From the IMG/VR virus record IMGVR_UViG_3300050821_004882, positions 1-38,221 of that record: a stretch of DNA of 38,221 bases, one strand, 5' to 3'. Each line of letters begins with the position of its first letter. Position 1 is the stretch's first letter. Positions 24,468 to 30,557 of this stretch are shown here, one piece after another. This stretch comes from a virus. The position numbers and the translations under genes are program-made. The notes beneath the pieces were generated by a model. That model was not told the origin of the DNA, did no database searches, and worked only from the letters and a program-made list of their open reading frames with translations.

Positions 24468-25492
24468 TGGGACTTTTGAAGGAAGCGACAAACCAATCAG
24501 CCTATCTTAAAGCTGGAATCCAGGGTTTTGCTGGATCAGGTAAAAGTATGACAGCAGCTAAAATTGCGATTGGATTACATAAATATATTAAATCCACAAA
24601 ACCTATTGCTTTTATCGATACGGAAACGGGATCGGATTTTGTTTTGCCTCTTTTCAAAGAAGCTGGAATTGAATTGGTAACAATGAAAAGCCGGGCTTTC
24701 GTTGATCTTTTGGAAGTAACTAAAGAAGCGGAAAAAACATGCGATGCGATTATTTACGATTCCATTACTCATTTTTGGGATGAATTGGTGAAAGCTTATG
24801 AAAATAAACGTGAAAAGAAAAAACTTCGGGTCTGGGATTGGGGGCCTATTAAAAAAGAGTGGCGACAATTCACTGACCTTTATCTCACTTCCAAAATCCA
24901 TTCGATAATGTGCGGGCGTAGTGGATGGGTATATGGAGACAAAGAAGATGAGGAAGGCGTTTTGGAAACGCATCGGGTAGGTACCAAGATGAAAGTTGAG
25001 ACGGATATGGGGTATGAACCTTCTTTACTTATTGAAATGGAAGTAAAAAGAACGACTGATTCAACACCTATTGGTTCTAAATTCGTGAATCAGGCATGGA
25101 TTCTTAAGGATCGTTTCGACAAGATCCAAGGGAAATGTTTCCAGTTTCCTAACTTCGAAGATTTCTTGCCGCATATTAAACTTTTGAACTTAGGGGGCGA
25201 TCATGTTGCATTCGATCAAGCAGCTAATTCTCAAGATTTATTCGATGGTCCAGCATCGCGTGTGGAATGGGAGAAACGACGCGCTATCGCATTGGAAAAT
25301 ATCGTCAACGAGCTTCTTAAGCGCTGGCCGGGACAGACGGCGATTGAAAAAAAATCGAAGCTCGCTTGTCTCGAATCGATATTCAAAACCGGATCTTGGA
25401 CTGAGATAGAAGGGAAAAGTGTTGAAGAATTAGAAGGTGGGCTAATAATGATTCGAGAGATTCCAGAATACCAAAAGGAGCCAGTTAAATGA
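24467..25492 (+). CDS. Sak4-like RecA-fold ATPase (AAA_24 type)
   Basis: A 341-aa ATPase with a Walker A motif at residues 20-27 (GFAGSGKS) and a Walker B near Asp98 (DAIIYDS). The N-terminal layout, with Walker A about 20 residues in and FIDTETGSDFVL after the first helix, fits phage nucleotide-binding proteins related to Sak4 single-strand annealing/recombination ATPases. It likely loads on single-stranded DNA with the product of the following gene, which overlaps it by four bases (ATGA). The C-terminal 100 residues (from about 255) are a helical extension of unknown role. Confidence 0.72.
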   Translation: MGLLKEATNQSAYLKAGIQGFAGSGKSMTAAKIAIGLHKYIKSTKPIAFIDTETGSDFVLPLFKEAGIELVTMKSRAFVDLLEVTKEAEKTCDAIIYDSITHFWDELVKAYENKREKKKLRVWDWGPIKKEWRQFTDLYLTSKIHSIMCGRSGWVYGDKEDEEGVLETHRVGTKMKVETDMGYEPSLLIEMEVKRTTDSTPIGSKFVNQAWILKDRFDKIQGKCFQFPNFEDFLPHIKLLNLGGDHVAFDQAANSQDLFDGPASRVEWEKRRAIALENIVNELLKRWPGQTAIEKKSKLACLESIFKTGSWTEIEGKSVEELEGGLIMIREIPEYQKEPVK

Positions 25493-25842
25493 TTGAAAGA
25501 ACAGATACGAATATAGGATTGCCGGTTGGACATTATGTCTTTACTGTCTCTAGTCCTGTTGAAAAAAGGAAATTTGAGAATAATGACAAAAAGTTTTATC
25601 TATTCAAATTTACTGTGCAAATAGGTGAAAATTTAATGGAACATCAAGAAAGAATCCCGGTGTGGATGGCAGCGGAAATAATTAAAGCTGTAGGTGGGAA
25701 AGAAATAACGCCGGGTGTTTTTGAGTGGGACCGAGATGGAGTAATAGGAGAACAAATTGAGGGCGATATCGTCCTAGAGAAAGTTAAAGATGGGAAAGAA
25801 TATAAAAGACTTCGAAATATTAAACAGAAGTTACCATTTTGA
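25489..25842 (+). CDS. Probable single-stranded DNA-binding protein (OB-fold)
   Basis: A 117-aa beta-rich protein directly coupled to the Sak4-like ATPase. It has GHYVFTVSSPVEKRKFENND, YLFKFTVQIGEN and EGDIVLEKVKDGKEYKRLRN, consistent with an OB-fold, and ends in LPF, reminiscent of SSB tips but without the acidic stretch. In other phages Sak4-like genes are often paired with SSB genes. The call is from context and fold pattern, not motif. Confidence 0.45.
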   Translation: MIERTDTNIGLPVGHYVFTVSSPVEKRKFENNDKKFYLFKFTVQIGENLMEHQERIPVWMAAEIIKAVGGKEITPGVFEWDRDGVIGEQIEGDIVLEKVKDGKEYKRLRNIKQKLPF

Positions 25843-25925
25843 TTTATTGTAAAAAATGTCATTGGATTTGTTGGAATCTTGACCAACTATTAAGACATAT
25901 TATGGACTGTTGGGATGGATGTTAA
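25839..25925 (+). CDS. 28-aa putative C2HC zinc-finger microprotein
   Basis: A possible gene below usual size cut-offs. TTG overlaps the previous stop (TTGA), and the product has Cys4, Cys7, His20 and Cys24 in CxxC-x12-HxxxC spacing, typical of a single zinc finger (MIYCKKCHWICWNLDQ then LLRHIMDC). The coupling style matches its neighbours. Short length keeps confidence low. Confidence 0.35.
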   Translation: MIYCKKCHWICWNLDQLLRHIMDCWDGC

Positions 25926-25977
25926 TTTTCCCGTCGCTCTTACCGTAACCTGCCAAGGATCTGGGGGAGCGGCGGGA

Positions 25978-26074
25978 TGGGGTCCGAAGAGAGTTCGGTG
26001 CGATCACTCCCCGCGCTGCTGACGAGCAGAAGGCGCAGTGACTCAATAGGAGAGTTCAAGTCTCTCCAACCCCG
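25978..26074 (+). ncRNA. tRNA-like element 1
   Basis: A closing helix TGGGGT (25978-25983) with ACCCCG (26069-26074); a D-arm-like hairpin CCGAA/TTCGG with loop GAGAG (25984-25998); a long central arm TCACT/AGTGA (26004-26008 with 26037-26041), GCGC/GCGC and TGCT/AGCA capped by GACG; and a T-arm-like hairpin GAGAG-TTCAAGT-CTCTC (26050-26066). The T loop has the canonical TTCAA start. There is no 7-base anticodon loop, so charging is unlikely. Confidence 0.5.
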
Positions 26075-26082
26075 CGAATTTT

Positions 26083-26223
26083 GCGGATGGCGGCGTAAAC
26101 GGTGACACGCTTTACGGAGCGTTGTATTCACTATAAGGTTCGATAGAATCGATGAGTAAATTCTCCGATCCTAACGGAATATCAAAAACGAATACAAGTC
26201 GGTTCAATTCCGGCTCATCCGCA
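26083..26223 (+). ncRNA. tRNA-like element 2 with extended central arm
   Basis: An acceptor-like 8-bp helix GCGGATGG (26083-26090) with TCATCCGC (26215-26222), then A at 26223; a D-arm-like hairpin GCGT/ACGC whose loop has GG (26093-26110); an 8-bp perfect stem TTGTATTC/GAATACAA (26122-26129 with 26190-26197); and a canonical T arm GTCGG-TTCAATT-CCGGC (26198-26214) joined without gaps. Inside the long stem are hairpins at 26140-26152 and 26164-26178; the latter has a 7-base loop ATCCTAA that looks like an Arg (CCT) anticodon loop. A competing hairpin CGTAAA/TTTACG exists at 26094-26116. Confidence 0.55.
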
Positions 26224-26228
26224 TAGAT

Positions 26229-26298
26229 TTGCCGTGGTGATGGATCACCTATAAGCCCTTCACTAAAAGGCAATCACGCTCGATTCGTGACACGGCAA
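26229..26298 (+). ncRNA. tRNA-like element 3 (tRNA-sized, degenerate)
   Basis: At 70 bases this unit is close to tRNA size. TTGCCGTG (26229-26236) pairs with CACGGCAA (26291-26298). A D-like hairpin GTGA-TGGA-TCAC follows at once, a middle hairpin GCCCT/AAGGC (26255-26271) has one mismatch and a 7-base loop TCACTAA, and a T-arm-like hairpin TCACG-CTCGATT-CGTGA (26274-26290) abuts the closing helix. The missing positions 8-9, the C at loop position 33 and the short variable region argue against a functional tRNA. Confidence 0.45.
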
Positions 26299-26317
26299 TT
26301 AATTTTAGGAGGCCAGC

Positions 26318-26575
26318 ATGTATAAGTTTGTGAAGCGGGAAGATATTGATAATGCTTTTGGTGGTTTCGATCAGGATGCTTCTGAAATAAAATTAAATAA
26401 ATTGGCTTTGCGTCTTCTCTCCGAGCGCGATGTTTACCGGGAAATGGCGACCAAATTTTATCGGGACGAATTACCTTATTGCACAGGAGAAGATGGCGAA
26501 TGTTATTGCGATCCACAATGCCAACTTGAAATAGTCGACGCCGAAGCCGCGAGGATCATGGAGGGGAAGAAATGA
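26318..26575 (+). CDS. Small protein, unknown
   Basis: An 85-aa acidic protein with a strong AGGAGG site. It has a Cys cluster (YCTGEDGECYCDPQC) near residues 54-68 that may bind metal. First gene after the RNA locus; coupled to the next by ATGA. Confidence 0.5.
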   Translation: MYKFVKREDIDNAFGGFDQDASEIKLNKLALRLLSERDVYREMATKFYRDELPYCTGEDGECYCDPQCQLEIVDAEAARIMEGKK

Positions 26576-26781
26576 ACTGTAAAATCTGTGGAAAAGAGGA
26601 TATGTTTACCTATGTTAGCGGGAAACCGGCTTGTGCCATTTGTGTTGTTAAATACATCGGTGGTGGGCCAATTACCAATGAAAGAGTTCAGAGGGTTCGG
26701 TATATGCTCGGCCTAAAAGATGACGAATATTTAAAGCAAGACAATGCCAAAGAAGCGGCTAAAATACTTGGATTGTCATGA
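26572..26781 (+). CDS. Small zinc-ribbon protein
   Basis: A 69-aa protein with CKICGK near the start and CAICV at residues about 21-25, a compact zinc ribbon, followed by a helical tail (NERVQRVRYMLGLKDDEYLK). ATGA overlaps join it to both neighbours. Function unknown. Confidence 0.55.
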   Translation: MNCKICGKEDMFTYVSGKPACAICVVKYIGGGPITNERVQRVRYMLGLKDDEYLKQDNAKEAAKILGLS

Positions 26782-27137
26782 CCCTCGCGCCCGAAAGGAG
26801 CAGTAGGGAAATAGCGGAAGAACTTTTCTGGCTCTGTTACAAAATTTACAAAGGCGACATAGACCCTGGAAAGTATAAATGGTGCCATGATCCAATAACA
26901 GCAGCCCTCGACGCCGCGAAGGAAGAAGGCCGAATGGAAGGCGTTAGATCATGCATCGCATATTATCAAGCGGGCTTTGTTAAAGGACAAGAGAGGATGA
27001 GGGAAAAAGCGGCGAAATCAATTGGATCTTGTATGCAGCCTTATTTTATGAATCCGAAGTGTGGTTGCCCAGCGTGTATATGGTCAATAGCTATTCGCGC
27101 CATCCCAACGATCCCGGAGAAGGAGACGGAGAAATGA
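26778..27137 (+). CDS. Small helical protein with Cys cluster, unknown
   Basis: A 119-aa protein; a helical N-terminal two thirds (SREIAEELFWLCYKIYKGDI, ALDAAKEEGRMEGVRSCIAY) and a Cys group NPKCGCPACIW near residue 92-102. Such 'AAxxEGxxxGxxxxxxAY' helices are common in small phage proteins. Coupled by ATGA. Confidence 0.5.
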   Translation: MTLAPERSSREIAEELFWLCYKIYKGDIDPGKYKWCHDPITAALDAAKEEGRMEGVRSCIAYYQAGFVKGQERMREKAAKSIGSCMQPYFMNPKCGCPACIWSIAIRAIPTIPEKETEK

Positions 27138-27358
27138 ACGAGAAAGAGGCGAGAGAGATTGTCGCCAATTTTAAAAATAAACCGGCTTACATTTATGACA
27201 TCGCTAATTTTGAGAAAGCCAAAGGCTACCTCGAGGCTATCGAGAAGGCGGAGCGGATTTTTACAGTCGCTTTGAAAGGTTTGATTGAATGTCCTGGCCA
27301 TTGCGTCCATACAGATGATGCCAAAGAAGCCGTCGCCAAATGGGAGGCAGAGAAATGA
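27134..27358 (+). CDS. Small protein, unknown
   Basis: A 74-aa helical protein (EKAREIV-type start, then FEKAKGYLEAIEKAERIFTV). The ATG at 27134 overlaps the upstream stop; a longer in-frame start at 27029 lies inside the previous gene and is rejected. Contains CPGHCVH near the end. Confidence 0.5.
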   Translation: MNEKEAREIVANFKNKPAYIYDIANFEKAKGYLEAIEKAERIFTVALKGLIECPGHCVHTDDAKEAVAKWEAEK

Positions 27359-27546
27359 AAGACGGCGGACCAGCATTTCCGACACATCCCGAATATATTA
27401 AAGGCATGTCCATCCGCGATTGGTTTGCGGGGATGAGCTTAATGGGCCGTCGAGCAAATCCTCATATTGCCCAGAGCGCAAACCAATCAGATGAATGTTA
27501 TGGAGATGCCGATGCCATGCTGGCTGAGAGGGAGAAAGAAAAATGA
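27355..27546 (+). CDS. GGPAFP/RDWFAG family small phage protein (copy 1)
   Basis: A 63-aa member of a widespread small phage/prophage family: KDGGPAFPTHPEYIKGMSIR, DWFAG and DADAMLAEREKE. Function unknown. ATG at 27355 overlaps the previous stop (ATGA) and has GGAGG upstream; an ATG at 27340 is in frame but would place the binding site inside the gene. A longer relative follows immediately. Confidence 0.6.
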   Translation: MKDGGPAFPTHPEYIKGMSIRDWFAGMSLMGRRANPHIAQSANQSDECYGDADAMLAEREKEK

Positions 27547-27845
27547 AAGCTGAAATTATGGGTTGTGCGAAACATCAGTTAGTAAATTGCCATGAATGCA
27601 TGGCGCCGGAATATAGACAACTAAGAGACGGCGGATCAGCTTTTCCAGTAACTCATATGGTTGATCTACCAAGGCCAATGGCGGATCTTGTTATTAAAGG
27701 CGGCATGTCCCTCCGCGATTGGTTTGCGGGGAAATTTGCGCCAGGAATATTAAGAATTATGGGAGAAGCAAAGAACGAAGATATTGCACGCCAATGCTAT
27801 TCATTGGCCGACGCCATGCTGGCTGAGAGGAAGAAAGAGAAATGA
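27543..27845 (+). CDS. GGSAFP/RDWFAG family small phage protein (copy 2)
   Basis: A 100-aa paralogue of the preceding gene. Residues about 30-100 share the pattern RDGGSAFPV, GGMSLRDWFAG and ADAMLAERKKEK. The N-terminal 25 residues add a Cys/His cluster (CAKHQLVNCHECM). Coupled by ATGA on both sides. Confidence 0.6.
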   Translation: MKAEIMGCAKHQLVNCHECMAPEYRQLRDGGSAFPVTHMVDLPRPMADLVIKGGMSLRDWFAGKFAPGILRIMGEAKNEDIARQCYSLADAMLAERKKEK

Positions 27846-27949
27846 AAGCAGGAGATGTCTTTTTATTATCCGTCTTCGTGATGATCTTCATTTATTTTGG
27901 TGGGCTATTTATTTGGGAAGGACTTTTTAAAAAGAGGAAAAGAGATTGA
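27842..27949 (+). CDS. 35-aa single-span membrane protein
   Basis: A very small gene: residues 5-27 are a transmembrane helix (DVFLLSVFVMIFIYFGGLFI) and the end is basic (KKRKRD). It overlaps the previous stop by ATGA. The stop codon overlaps the -35 box of the promoter that follows. Confidence 0.45.
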   Translation: MKAGDVFLLSVFVMIFIYFGGLFIWEGLFKKRKRD

Positions 27950-27975
27950 CAAATTTAATGAATTTGCGGTAAATT
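27946..27975 (+). promoter_or_regulatory. Sigma-70-type promoter before the initiator gene
   Basis: A perfect TTGACA (27946-27951) and TAAATT (27970-27975) with an 18-base spacer lie in the only large gap of this part of the early region. It would express the replication initiator and resolvase independently of the upstream small genes. Confidence 0.6.
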
Positions 27976-28102
27976 AAATTAATGCGAGGCTCAAAAACAT
28001 CTTTAAAAATCGACAGGGTTAATTCCTTGCCAGTCTTTTTTTGCCCTCGCGGCGCTATCGGGCCTCGCAGTTCGTTCGCGCATAAGTCGGGGGCATCTTT
28101 TT
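27976..28102 (+). promoter_or_regulatory. Structured 5' leader of the initiator gene
   Basis: This 127-base leader has TGCGAGGC (27983-27990) matching GCCTCGCA (28062-28069), an 8-bp perfect long-range helix, and a T7 run at 28036-28042 on the + strand between. Such a leader may set translation or stability of the initiator mRNA. No known riboswitch is recognised. The ATG at 28103 has only GGGGG 9-13 bases upstream. Confidence 0.4.
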
Positions 28103-28885
28103 ATGTGGATTGAATCACACGCTGATCTGGGAGAACATCCTAAATTGGCAGAATTATGTTTTAATTTAGCGATTAAAAAGCATGAAGCTATTGGGTATTT
28201 ACATCTTCTTTGGCACTTCACTTTGAAGTACGCTTGGCGTGACGGCGATTTACGCCGTTTTACGGCGCGCGTCATTTGTGAGGCCGTTGGATGGGATAAA
28301 GATCATGATACATTCATCAATACTTTGATGCGATGTGGTTGGATTGATGAAAGCACAATGATGGTACATGATTGGTTGGACTACGCGGGAAAATTGGTGA
28401 AAGACAGGCTTTATAATGAAAAACGCCGTAATACGCCGTTAAACGACGTTTTACGCCGTAAAAGTGCCGCTACCATACCTAACCATACCATACCTAACAG
28501 AAAGACAACTACATCTTCATCAACTGACGTTGATGGATTTGAAGAGTTTTGGAAAGCGTACCCGAAAAAAGTGGGGAAAGGGGCGGCTGTTAAAGCTTGG
28601 AAACGAGCTATAGGTTCTGGGGGCATCGAACTTTCAGCCGTTTTAAATGCTATTGCTTCTCAAAAGCGGTGTGAGCAGTGGCAGCGTGATGGAGGGCAGT
28701 TTATCCCGCATCCGGCGACTTGGCTCAATCAATCACGCTGGCTTGATGAGATGCCGATAGCTAATCATTCCGCGCATTTAAATGGGTTTGTTGAAAATTT
28801 CGCTGAGAAATTGGCTCAAAAAAAGCAGGAATTAGATATGATCAGGGAAAAAGAATATACGCGGAGGAAGATAACAAATGGATAA
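28103..28885 (+). CDS. Replication initiator / replisome organiser
   Basis: A 260-aa protein. Residues 1-105 look like a winged-helix DNA-binding domain as in DnaD/phage initiators (WIESHADLGEHPKLAELCF, GYLHLLWHFTLKYAWRDG, ICEAVGWDKDHDTFINTLM). Residues about 148-225 have the C-terminal pattern of phage replication proteins: FEEFWKAYPKKVGKGAAVKA and QFIPHPATWLNQSRW, shared with DnaT/O-type proteins that recruit the helicase. The gene holds iteron-like repeats, as expected for an initiator that binds an origin in its own gene. With no phage polymerase present, host replication proteins must do synthesis. Confidence 0.75.
   Translation: MWIESHADLGEHPKLAELCFNLAIKKHEAIGYLHLLWHFTLKYAWRDGDLRRFTARVICEAVGWDKDHDTFINTLMRCGWIDESTMMVHDWLDYAGKLVKDRLYNEKRRNTPLNDVLRRKSAATIPNHTIPNRKTTTSSSTDVDGFEEFWKAYPKKVGKGAAVKAWKRAIGSGGIELSAVLNAIASQKRCEQWQRDGGQFIPHPATWLNQSRWLDEMPIANHSAHLNGFVENFAEKLAQKKQELDMIREKEYTRRKITNG
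28242..28470 (+). repeat. Iterons, candidate replication origin within the initiator gene
   Basis: Four 10-bp units in exact phase lie at 28421-28460 (AAACGCCGTA, ATACGCCGTT, AAACGACGTT, TTACGCCGTA), with a degenerate fifth at 28461-28470. A second cluster upstream has CGCCGT at 28253-28258 flanked by inverted copies (ACGGCG at 28242-28247 and 28262-28267). Just downstream, CCATACCTAAC is repeated at 28473 and 28488. The arrangement resembles lambda-type origins placed inside the initiator gene. Confidence 0.6.
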
Positions 28886-29075
28886 AATTTTTACTTGGAA
28901 AGGGAAATCGTCATCCGAATGTTCACGCGAAGAACTTTTGGAATTAATCGATCAAATGACTATTAATATAAATCAATTACAGCAAGTTTATGAATCACAT
29001 GAAATTAAAAAACTACAACATGAAATTGAAAAACGTGATGCGGTGATCGAATTTGCGAAATCGTTAAAACGATGA
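28878..29075 (+). CDS. Small coiled-coil protein
   Basis: A 65-aa helical protein (NINQLQQVYESHEIKKLQHE) overlapping the end of the initiator gene by 8 bases and the resolvase start by 4 (ATGA). Function unknown; may help the initiator or RusA. Confidence 0.5.
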   Translation: MDKIFTWKGKSSSECSREELLELIDQMTININQLQQVYESHEIKKLQHEIEKRDAVIEFAKSLKR

Positions 29076-29428
29076 AAACGCTGGCGTTTGTGGTTGAAGG
29101 GAAGCCAAAAAGCTGGAAAAGAGTATCAACTAACAAATATAGGGCTAAATTTGATCCAAATGCGCCGTATAAACGTTATATCGGGCAAATTGCGTTGGCT
29201 CAACGTAACGGGATGGGCTTTAAACTCACTAGGATGCCCGTAGAGGCACGATTAGGGTTCTTTGGTGTAAATATGCGGTCGGACGTTGATAACCTCGCAA
29301 AAACGATCCTGGATGCCTTAAACGGAGTCGTGTGGTTTGATGATTCGCAAGTTAAAAGCTTGATTGCCACAAAAACAGCGTTCGGACCGCCTAAAACTGA
29401 AATTGAAATCACTTGGGATGAAGAATGA
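29072..29428 (+). CDS. rusA: RusA-like Holliday junction resolvase
   Basis: A 118-aa endonuclease expected to cut four-way junctions formed in replication/recombination, clearing DNA for packaging. Motifs: VEGKPKSWKR near residue 8 and NMRSDVDNLAKTILDALNGV followed by FDDSQV, giving catalytic-site residues Asp71, Asp73 and Asp91 and Lys77, in RusA spacing. Length is typical. ATGA overlaps on both sides. Confidence 0.9.
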   Translation: MKTLAFVVEGKPKSWKRVSTNKYRAKFDPNAPYKRYIGQIALAQRNGMGFKLTRMPVEARLGFFGVNMRSDVDNLAKTILDALNGVVWFDDSQVKSLIATKTAFGPPKTEIEITWDEE

Positions 29429-29541
29429 GTAGCGACGGAAAACAATGGATGGTTTTAATTGCTGTCATCGGAGGTATAATTTTGATTACTGTTATTGGGT
29501 CAATTATATTTACCAAATTGCTTATGTTAATATCCTGTTGA
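29425..29541 (+). CDS. 38-aa single-span membrane protein
   Basis: A small gene coupled to rusA (ATGA). Residues 8-36 are hydrophobic (MVLIAVIGGIILITVIGSII), ending in Cys. Function unknown. Confidence 0.45.
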   Translation: MSSDGKQWMVLIAVIGGIILITVIGSIIFTKLLMLISC

Positions 29542-29554
29542 CAAGATAACCGAT

Positions 29555-29659
29555 ATGTGCAAAACTTGCTTGGAACTTTATCAGCTTGACTTGCATCCAC
29601 AAACATGCACATGCGAATGCCATTTTGAAGATTTGCCTATTTTTGGTAATGTTGCGTAA
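29555..29659 (+). CDS. 34-aa Cys-rich microprotein
   Basis: A short open frame with CKTC at residues 2-5 and CTCECH at residues 18-23, which could bind a metal ion. No strong binding site. TTGACA (29538-29543) upstream has no convincing -10 partner. Real gene status is uncertain. Confidence 0.35.
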   Translation: MCKTCLELYQLDLHPQTCTCECHFEDLPIFGNVA

Positions 29660-29660
29660 T

Positions 29661-29768
29661 ATGTGGACATTTGATGATTTTAGAGCGCCAACAGAATGGG
29701 AAATGGATGAATACGCTTATCCGGAGCCTTTAATGACTTTTAGAGAATGGGAATCGATATTTCGTTAA
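29661..29768 (+). CDS. 35-aa acidic/aromatic microprotein
   Basis: Starts one base after the previous stop. Trp/Tyr/Glu-rich product (MWTFDDFRAPTEWEMDEY). A longer in-frame start at 29586 lies inside the Cys-rich frame. Weak ribosome binding site, so confidence is modest. Confidence 0.35.
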   Translation: MWTFDDFRAPTEWEMDEYAYPEPLMTFREWESIFR

Positions 29769-29771
29769 ATC

Positions 29772-29954
29772 ATGAAGCCACCAAGGAAATGTTTATGGTG
29801 TCATGCTAAAGTCAAAAATAGAAAATGCATTAAATGCAACACAGAATATTCTCAAAGCTCAACTCACCCGAATTATACCGCACGCAAGAAACCAAACCAA
29901 GATCTACGCAATACTTCAGGACGGTGGGTTGACAAAATAAGGTACATAGACTAA
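29772..29954 (+). CDS. 60-aa zinc-ribbon protein
   Basis: CLWCHAK and CIKCN form a compact zinc ribbon at residues about 7-22; the rest is basic and polar (HPNYTARKKPNQDLR). Last gene of the early region before the late promoter. Could bind nucleic acid. Confidence 0.5.
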   Translation: MKPPRKCLWCHAKVKNRKCIKCNTEYSQSSTHPNYTARKKPNQDLRNTSGRWVDKIRYID

Positions 29955-29963
29955 AATGCGTAC

Positions 29964-30016
29964 TTGACAAACTAAAATTAAAATGGTAAGAGTCTCGCTT
30001 AGGTCAATCCTGAGAC
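29964..30016 (+). promoter_or_regulatory. Late-operon promoter candidate with overlapping inverted repeat
   Basis: TTGACA (29964-29969) lies 17 bases from TAAGAG (29987-29992), a weak -10. An inverted repeat GTCTC (29992-29996) / GAGAC (30012-30016), with inner AGG/CCT, covers the expected start point and may be an operator or a 5' hairpin. It sits directly before the small terminase gene, where the late region begins. A weak -10 next to a perfect -35 could reflect activator dependence; that is inference. Confidence 0.5.
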
Positions 30017-30035
30017 GCACCTACTAGAGCTAACT

Positions 30036-30557
30036 ATGGATAATGTTGAACCAGAAAACATAACATCAAATCCAAATCAATTCACAGATTTATCAACACA
30101 ATCCACATCAATTCCATCAAAACCTAAACGTAATTACGACAAGAAAGTCCATGGAAAGCGATACAATCTAGCAACAAAGATCGCTATTGCTGCAATGCAA
30201 GGAACAGGATTGAGTGCGACTCAAGCTGCTGCCGCTACTGGCGCTCACATTTCGACAATAAGTAGAGCATGGGATAATCCAGAGCTTGCAGAGCTTACAC
30301 CTCAAGTAGTGCAAAAGACTAAAAGTGGATTAGGTGGACTTTTTTACAAACGTGCATTAGGAAGCTTACTTGAGCTTACACATGAAAAGCTTAGAGAATC
30401 AAGCGCTTTACAGCTTGCAACCACAGCCGGAATCATGGTTGACAAGGCAAGATTGATGGAAGGATTGAGCACAGAAAATGTGTCGTTCCGTGGTGTCACA
30501 GAAGCTATTGAAAGCGACCGAGAGAAGCTTATGAAGCGCATTGAGGAACTTGGTTAG
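30036..30557 (+). CDS. terS: Terminase small subunit
   Basis: A 173-aa DNA-binding protein expected to recognise the packaging site. After a basic polar arm, residues about 45-85 form a helix-turn-helix (LATKIAIAAMQGTGLSATQA, AAATGAHISTISRAW) and the rest is a helical oligomerisation/motor-binding part (LLELTHEKLRESSALQLATT). Position about 2 kb before the large terminase and first in the late operon supports the call. The gene is filled with AGCTT repeats. Confidence 0.65.
   Translation: MDNVEPENITSNPNQFTDLSTQSTSIPSKPKRNYDKKVHGKRYNLATKIAIAAMQGTGLSATQAAAATGAHISTISRAWDNPELAELTPQVVQKTKSGLGGLFYKRALGSLLELTHEKLRESSALQLATTAGIMVDKARLMEGLSTENVSFRGVTEAIESDREKLMKRIEELG

Larger units (their letters stand above)
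25926..26317 (+). ncRNA. Non-coding structured-RNA locus with three consecutive tRNA-like folds
   Basis: This 392-base stretch has no convincing gene but dense self-complementarity. A 10-bp hairpin stem (25930-25939 with 25967-25976) precedes three cloverleaf-like units, each ending with a TpsiC-like hairpin (5-bp stem, 7-base loop) close to or abutting an acceptor-like helix. The units are 25978-26074, 26083-26223 and 26229-26298. No unit folds as a normal tRNA, and the central arm of the first two is greatly extended. The locus lies between the SSB-like gene and a run of small genes. Transcription is presumed from the early operon. Confidence 0.6.

Noticed and set aside
24575-24973. Minus-strand 132-aa frame opposite the Sak4-like gene
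   Set aside because: Antisense shadow of a gene with clear Walker motifs.
25930-25976. Rho-independent terminator
   Set aside because: The stem is strong but no T-run follows.
26013-26036. Hammerhead-type ribozyme core
   Set aside because: The CTGACGAG-like string lacks the conserved GAAA and flanking stems of a hammerhead.
26083-26223. Ordinary tRNA-Arg(CCT) with an intron
   Set aside because: Acceptor, D and T arms fit, but the insertion lies before the anticodon arm and the spacing to the T arm is too long; bacterial and phage tRNA introns do not look like this.
29538-29566. Promoter at TTGACA after the 38-aa membrane protein
   Set aside because: The -35 is perfect but partly overlaps the TGT-TGA end of the gene and no acceptable -10 lies at 16-18 bases.
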